Below are positions 6,980 through 10,048 of a DNA stretch of 10,048 bases, piece after piece. Each line of letters begins with the position of its first letter. The stretch's first letter is position 1. This stretch comes from Ettlia oleoabundans (Eukaryota; Chlorophyta; Chlorophyceae; Chlamydomonadales). Under the pieces are notes generated by a model. The model was not told the origin of the DNA, did not search any database, and saw nothing but the letters and a program-made list of their open reading frames with translations. The DNA lies in assembly GCA_019693395.1 (NCBI GenBank), contig JAAMXP010002913.1, positions 1-10,048 on the forward strand, in the 5' to 3' direction. Position numbers and translations under genes: made by a program.

Positions 6980-9830
6980 CTGCACAAGGGAGCACAGCAT
7001 GGCACAGCATGGCAGAGCGGAGCAGGACACAGCTCAGCCATGGGAGGCGCAAGGACAGCAGGTCGCACGATGCGGGTGCACAGAGCCGCCGTTCAGTGAG
7101 ACAGACTGATGGCAAGAGGGCGAGACTGGCATTGGCGGTGGCACGAGGGCAGCACAGCTAAGGGCGGCATTCAAGCGCCAGCAGGAAGGGGCACGACAGA
7201 GCCCCGCAGCGGCACCCACCGCCTCGTGACGGCGTCATGCATGCGTGCCGCCGTGCCCGTGAGCTGCTGCTCGGGAGGCGCCTCCGCCGGCCGCTGCAAC
7301 CAGGGGTGCTCCAGCACCTGAACATGAATGGGAGGTGGCAGAGGCTAGGACGGGGCGGTTGGCGGATGTTAGAGTCCAGCAAACGCCAGGGAAAACCGGC
7401 AGGCAGGCAGGCAGGCAGGCAGGGCGGAGTGGTGTAAGGGTTGCATCACCCACACCTTGCACCGCACTCATCCGCCCCGCACCTGCTGAGCTGTGAGCCG
7501 CTTGGAGGGCTCCACCACCAGCAGCTGGCTCACCAGGTCCTTGGCCTCAGCGCTGACCTGCACAACGGCAACAGGGCGGGCAGGCAGCGAGAGGTGGGTG
7601 AGCTGGTGTGAGGTGGGTCAGAGATTTGTGGCCGTTTCTTCCAGACGAAACAGCAAAGTGAGAGAGGCAGCACAAGGCTGACTGCAGCGGCCGGTTGCGT
7701 ACCTGCTGCAAGGAACAGCACTTGGAGCAACCGCCTTGCCATACACTGATACCAAGTGAGGTGCCAGCAAGGAGCGACCCCACCTGCTCCCACACCGGGT
7801 CCGTCATGCTGTACTTTCCAGCCATGATTGCCCGCAGCAGTCGCGGCTCGCTCTTGTCGTAGAAGGGCGGCACACCCGCCAGCAGCATGTACAGGATCAC
7901 ACCTGCGGGGGATAGGAACAAGTGCAGAGGTGTTGTTCGTTGTTCAGTGAATGGTGAGGGTGGGTGGGTGGGAGCGGTAAAGTGTGTGGTCTGACAGCCG
8001 ACACTGCCTTCAGTAGTCCAGTAATCTTGTTAAACACAAAGAGAAGTTTGGGTACATTCACTTGGTTGCAGTGGAAGAGAACAGATGCGAGCCCACAACA
8101 CAGCAGCATGCCTCCCCGCTCGCCCGCACCCCCGCATTGCATGCAATGCAGGCACTTATTGACCCCGATCGGCGTTGCTGCCGGCTCACCTGCAGACCAC
8201 AGGTCGCAGGGCGGACCATCTGCAAGGTGGGCAGGCGGCACAAGAACAGGTGCCAGTGTTGATTCGCAGGTTACCTCACTTTGCTTCCTGCAGCGCTGCA
8301 CACGAAAGCAGCATATTGGTGGACCTCCTGGGTGCCACCCCCTGGGTGGTGGACCCCCCACCCCCAAAACCCAACCCCCAACCCCCAGGAATGCCTGACA
8401 CGCATGTGCTGTTCACCACCCAAGCGCAGCTGCTAGAGATCGGCACTGCCACTCACGACAATCCCGTGCTTCATACACAGTGACACTTTGCCTCACAAGC
8501 GCCTCCTTACATCTGCCCTGCAGCCTCTACCCACTCACAGTGATGCTTCCTGGTGCTGGGCTGCGGTGCTCCCGAAGGCTGCATGATGCCGCGGATCACC
8601 TCGGGTGCTATGTAACCTGCAGGCGGCAGTGCGCGCACGCATATGGAGCCTTTACAGGGGCGCACATGAAAGGGGCGTGGTGGGATGGGGGTTGAATGGC
8701 GGTGGTTGTGAGGAGCATCAGGTGCATTAGTGTGTGGGGTGTGGGCGGTGGGGGTGGGGGTGGGGGGCGGGGCGCAGGCGCGCGCGCAGTGGAGGTGTGC
8801 GATTGTGATGCGCTAGGAGCGGTGCCCTTACACGCTGCTAGCCCACTCCCTCTTCAACAGCAATGAGCCCAGCACAACTTGACACAGCGTGGTCACGACT
8901 CGAGCAATTTGTTACAAACATTTGCCTAAGCAGCCCACTCACTTCGCCAAACACCCACCCACCCACCTGGCGTGCCACACACCGTCTTCATGCTGTCCTG
9001 CGCCTCACCCTGCAGCTTCTTGGCAAACCTGCGGGGAGGAGGAAAGGAACAAGGACGACAGGAAGCAATTCAGCAAGGCAGGCCGGGCTGCGGGTTTGCC
9101 AGCAGCATACACGATTTTCTGCCTGTGTCTCCCTGCAGTCCGCCACATGCCCGCTGTCACACCAGGGCCAGGGCTGGCAAAAGGAGCAGGCAGGCAGGCA
9201 GCCGGGACGGCGCATCATAAGTGTACGCGCTTTCCAGCAAGTGATGTTGCCTGGCATGTAATGTTGCAGGCCGTGCGCCGGCTCTCCAGGGCTGCATCGT
9301 GCCACGCTGTGTCATGATGTGCTGCACTCCTGCACGCTGTGCCATGCTGTGGTCATCCAACTGCACCATGCTGCGCTGTGCTGTGCAGTGCCTGTGTTCA
9401 TCCTCACCCAAAGTCTGCCAGCTTGATCTGGCTGATGTCCCCGGGGGTCACCAGCAGAAGGTTGTCCAGCTTCAGGTCACGGTGAACCACGCCCCTGAGG
9501 GTGGAGGGAGGGAGCACAGGCCCATACGACAGTTGCAATTTTGGAGAGGAAAAACAATGTAGAACGTCCAACGTGTTGAGGAGCTCAGGAGACCTTTGTC
9601 AGGAGAGAAGATCTTGAGTACAGTGGAATGTCGGGAAGAAATTCCACTCCAGCGGCACCCACTCCAGCGAAACCATGCACCACCCTTGTACTGCACAGAC
9701 TACACTCCACACCCACCCACCCACCCACCCCAAGAGCGGGGGACTGTCCCGCTTACTTAGAGTGCAGGTACTGTATTGCTTCCATGAGCTGGCGGAAGAT
9801 TGTGCGCGCATCGCCCTCGCTGTAGTAACC
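6691..9830 (-). CDS. CAMK-group serine/threonine protein kinase, C-terminal 303 residues (5' partial)
   Basis: Transfers phosphate from ATP to Ser/Thr of protein substrates. Exons on the - strand: 9830-9757, 9494-9408, 9028-8967, 8616-8539, 8219-8190, 7902-7784, 7557-7483, 7317-7220, 6979-6691; all phases match (912 nt, 304 codons with stop). Visible C-lobe motifs: HRDLKLDN with catalytic Asp31, DFG (52-54), activation loop KTVCGTPGYIAPE (68-80), DLWSAGVILYMLLAGVPPF (106-124) and the subdomain XI arginine in SKRLTAQQVLEHPW (Arg170). All catalytic residues in this part are intact. HRDLK, GTPGY.APE, the PPF loop and LVxxLLVVxPxxRxTAxxxLxHPW are CAMK-type; similarity by eye is shared between the CHK2, DCLK and phosphorylase-kinase-gamma families, so no subfamily is claimed. 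The N-lobe (glycine loop, VAIK lysine) lies past 10048. The C-terminal tail after the kinase fold is Ala/Pro-rich and non-catalytic. Confidence 0.88.
7220..7317 (-). CDS. Kinase exon 8: end of the catalytic fold
   Basis: Acceptor GTTCAG-like CAG at 7320-7318; encodes VLEHPWLQRPAEAPPEQQ and LTGTAARMHDAVTR. HPW ends the kinase domain. The proposed donor CG|GTGGGT at 7219 (phase 2) joins to the exon at 6979. If this donor is not used, the frame runs on to a TGA at 7173-7171, adding 16 residues. The start is secure, the 3' end is one of two options. Confidence 0.75.
7398..7421 (+). repeat. (GGCA)6 microsatellite in a kinase intron
   Basis: Six perfect GGCA units inside the kinase intron 7318-7482 (TGCC on the coding strand, forming part of the pyrimidine-rich stretch upstream of the exon 8 acceptor). 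Confidence 0.9.
7483..7557 (-). CDS. Kinase exon 7: subdomain XI
   Basis: Acceptor GTGCAG, donor CAG|GTGCGG; phase 0 both sides. Encodes VSAEAKDLVSQLLVVEPSKR and LTAQQ. Arg170 is the invariant subdomain XI arginine that pairs with the APE glutamate. Confidence 0.9.
7784..7902 (-). CDS. Kinase exon 6: subdomains IX-X
   Basis: Acceptor CCGCAG, donor CAG|GTGGGG; phase 1 in, phase 0 out. Encodes VILYMLLAGVPPFYDKSEPR, LLRAIMAGKYSMTDPVWEQ. The 'GVxPF' loop, 'I..GKY.F..P.W' segment are typical of CAMK kinases. Confidence 0.9.
7958..7972 (+). repeat. GGGT microsatellite in a kinase intron (C-rich in transcript)
   Basis: GGGTGGGTGGGTGGG on the + strand inside intron 7903-8189. In the kinase transcript it is CCCA repeats about 55-70 nt upstream of the exon 6 acceptor, so it may simply serve as a pyrimidine-rich tract. 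Confidence 0.7.
8190..8219 (-). CDS. Kinase exon 5: 30-nt microexon with helix F start
   Basis: Acceptor TTGCAG, donor GCAG|GTGAGC; phase 1 on both sides. Encodes GPPCDLWSA plus a split Gly, including the invariant Asp of subdomain IX (Asp106) that hydrogen-bonds the catalytic loop. Without it the join from exon 4 to exon 6 stays in frame but loses that Asp, so skipping would destroy catalysis. Confidence 0.85.
8354..8386 (-). repeat. G-quadruplex-prone tract in a kinase intron
   Basis: On the - (sense) strand five G-runs of 5, 5, 3, 5 and 6 separated by loops of 2, 2, 4 and 1 nt, meeting the standard four-run quadruplex pattern. It lies within intron 8220-8538, far from both splice sites. 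Confidence 0.75.
8539..8616 (-). CDS. Kinase exon 4: APE motif and unusual insertion
   Basis: Acceptor CTGCAG, donor CACT|GTGAGT; phase 1 in and out. Starts YIAPEVIRGIMQP and continues SGAPQPSTRKHH before the Tyr shared with the next exon. The roughly 15-residue Pro/Ser-containing stretch between APE and DLWS is longer than in most CAMK members (about 5-10 residues). Confidence 0.88.
8750..8772 (+). repeat. G-quadruplex-prone tract, antisense to the kinase
   Basis: On the + strand G-runs of 5, 5, 6 and 4 with single-base loops, in kinase intron 8617-8966. In the kinase pre-mRNA this is a C-rich tract; it is followed by a short GCGCGCGC run at about 8779-8786. Confidence 0.75.
8954..8967 (-). 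repeat. GGGT repeat overlapping the kinase exon 3 splice donor
   Basis: The - strand reads CCAG|GTGGGTGGGTGGGTG, so the donor GT is the first unit of a GGGT array. At least a two-layer quadruplex is possible across the 5' splice site. Confidence 0.75.
8967..9028 (-). CDS. Kinase exon 3: activation loop
   Basis: Acceptor CCGCAG, donor CCAG|GTGGGT; phase 2 in, phase 1 out. Encodes FAKKLQGEAQDSMKTVCGTP. Thr69 and Thr73 are the candidate activation-loop positions; Thr73 is the conserved GT(P) threonine. The loop has the normal length for CAMK kinases. Confidence 0.9.
9408..9494 (-). CDS. Kinase exon 2: catalytic loop and DFG
   Basis: Acceptor CCTCAG, donor TTTGG|GTGAGG; phase 2 in and out. Encodes GVVHRDLKLDNLLLV, TPGDISQIKLADF and the first two bases of the DFG glycine. 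Contains catalytic Asp (HRD), Lys (DLK), Asn (LDN) and the metal-binding Asp (DFG). Confidence 0.92.
9712..9731 (-). repeat. (GGGT)5 quadruplex-prone array near a kinase splice donor
   Basis: Five G-runs with single-T loops on the - strand, starting about 25 nt inside intron 9495-9756. Such (GGGT)n arrays are known to form stable parallel quadruplexes. Between it and the donor sits a 5-bp hairpin (9748-9752 paired with 9736-9740). Confidence 0.8.
9757..9830 (-). CDS. Kinase exon 1 (visible): helix E before the catalytic loop
   Basis: Acceptor GTGCAG ends at 9831; donor GTAAGC at 9756-9751; leaves in phase 2. Encodes GYYSEGDARTIFRQLMEAIQ and YLHS, with AA|G making the lysine of YLHSK. 'YSExDAxxxxxQLxxAIxYLHSxGxxHRDLK' is the standard CAMK pattern. 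The upstream exon with the hinge region is not in the remaining 218 bp. Confidence 0.85.
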
Positions 9831-10048
9831 CTGCACACACAACAGGCGGAGGAGTGAGTTGAAGCTCCAAGTTGCTTGAATTGATCTCCTGGATATTGTA
9901 ATCGACTCACAAACAGCAGGTAGCCGCGCAAAACACCATGCATGCCAGCCAGTATCAGCGCCCACACGCAAACCTATTCAACATTCACACATGCACCACA
10001 TACACAGCACACAGCTACCCGCCAGTACCTACAACCACACCTACAGAC
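9831..10048 (-). other. Kinase intron (partial) at the window edge
   Basis: The sequence upstream of kinase exon 1 ends in a GTGTGTGCAG acceptor and shows no kinase hinge or N-lobe motif in any - strand frame. I read it as intron running off the window; a splice donor could lie within the last bases or beyond. Confidence 0.6.

Noticed and set aside
9241..9400. Imperfect GCCATGCTGTG-like repeats, considered as a possible mobile-element fragment
   Set aside because: No terminal inverted repeats, target duplication or coding remnant; the copies are short and degenerate, within a normal 379-nt kinase intron.
1..10048. CRISPR array, tRNA/rRNA gene, bacterial operon or viral cassette
   Set aside because: No evenly spaced repeats, no cloverleaf or rRNA core sequence, no ribosome binding sites; the window is fully explained by two intron-rich eukaryotic genes.

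Overview
This window looks like nuclear DNA of a green alga, most likely chlorophyte. I infer this from GC-rich exons with GC-rich third codon positions, dense introns of about 165-380 nt with GTGAGx/GTGGGx/GTGCGx donors and GCAG acceptors, exonic Ala/Gln/Ser-rich linkers, CCCA/GGCA/CAGC microsatellites in introns, and TGTAA as the only plausible polyadenylation signal. The species cannot be named from the sequence. There is no sign of bacterial operons, CRISPR arrays, RNA genes or a recognisable transposon.

Layout: two protein-coding genes face each other tail to tail, and each runs off its end of the window. On the + strand, about 1-5776 holds the C-terminal 1198 residues (nine coding exons, all phases matching) of a large BIG/ARFGEF-type Arf guanine-nucleotide exchange factor. 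Its catalytic Sec7 domain lies upstream of the window; what is seen here is the HDS helical-repeat region down to the natural stop codon. On the - strand, 9830-6691 holds the C-terminal 303 residues (nine exons) of a CAMK-group Ser/Thr protein kinase, from the helix before the catalytic loop to the stop. Its N-lobe lies beyond position 10048.

Between the two stop codons are about 0.9 kb with no convincing gene, which I read as convergent 3' UTRs. The first TGTAA after the BIG stop (6558) lies beyond the first TGTAA after the kinase stop on the other strand (6144-6148), so the two mature 3' UTRs are predicted to overlap by roughly 0.4 kb.

The genes have no obvious shared pathway. One is a trans-Golgi/endosome traffic regulator and the other a signalling kinase; adjacency in a compact algal genome is enough to explain the arrangement. 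I see no undescribed multi-gene system. The points most worth a second look are gene-structure details: two alternative kinase C-termini, a stop-free in-frame last intron in the BIG gene, a 30-nt kinase microexon, an activation-segment insertion in the kinase, and G-quadruplex-prone repeats placed at or near kinase 5' splice sites.
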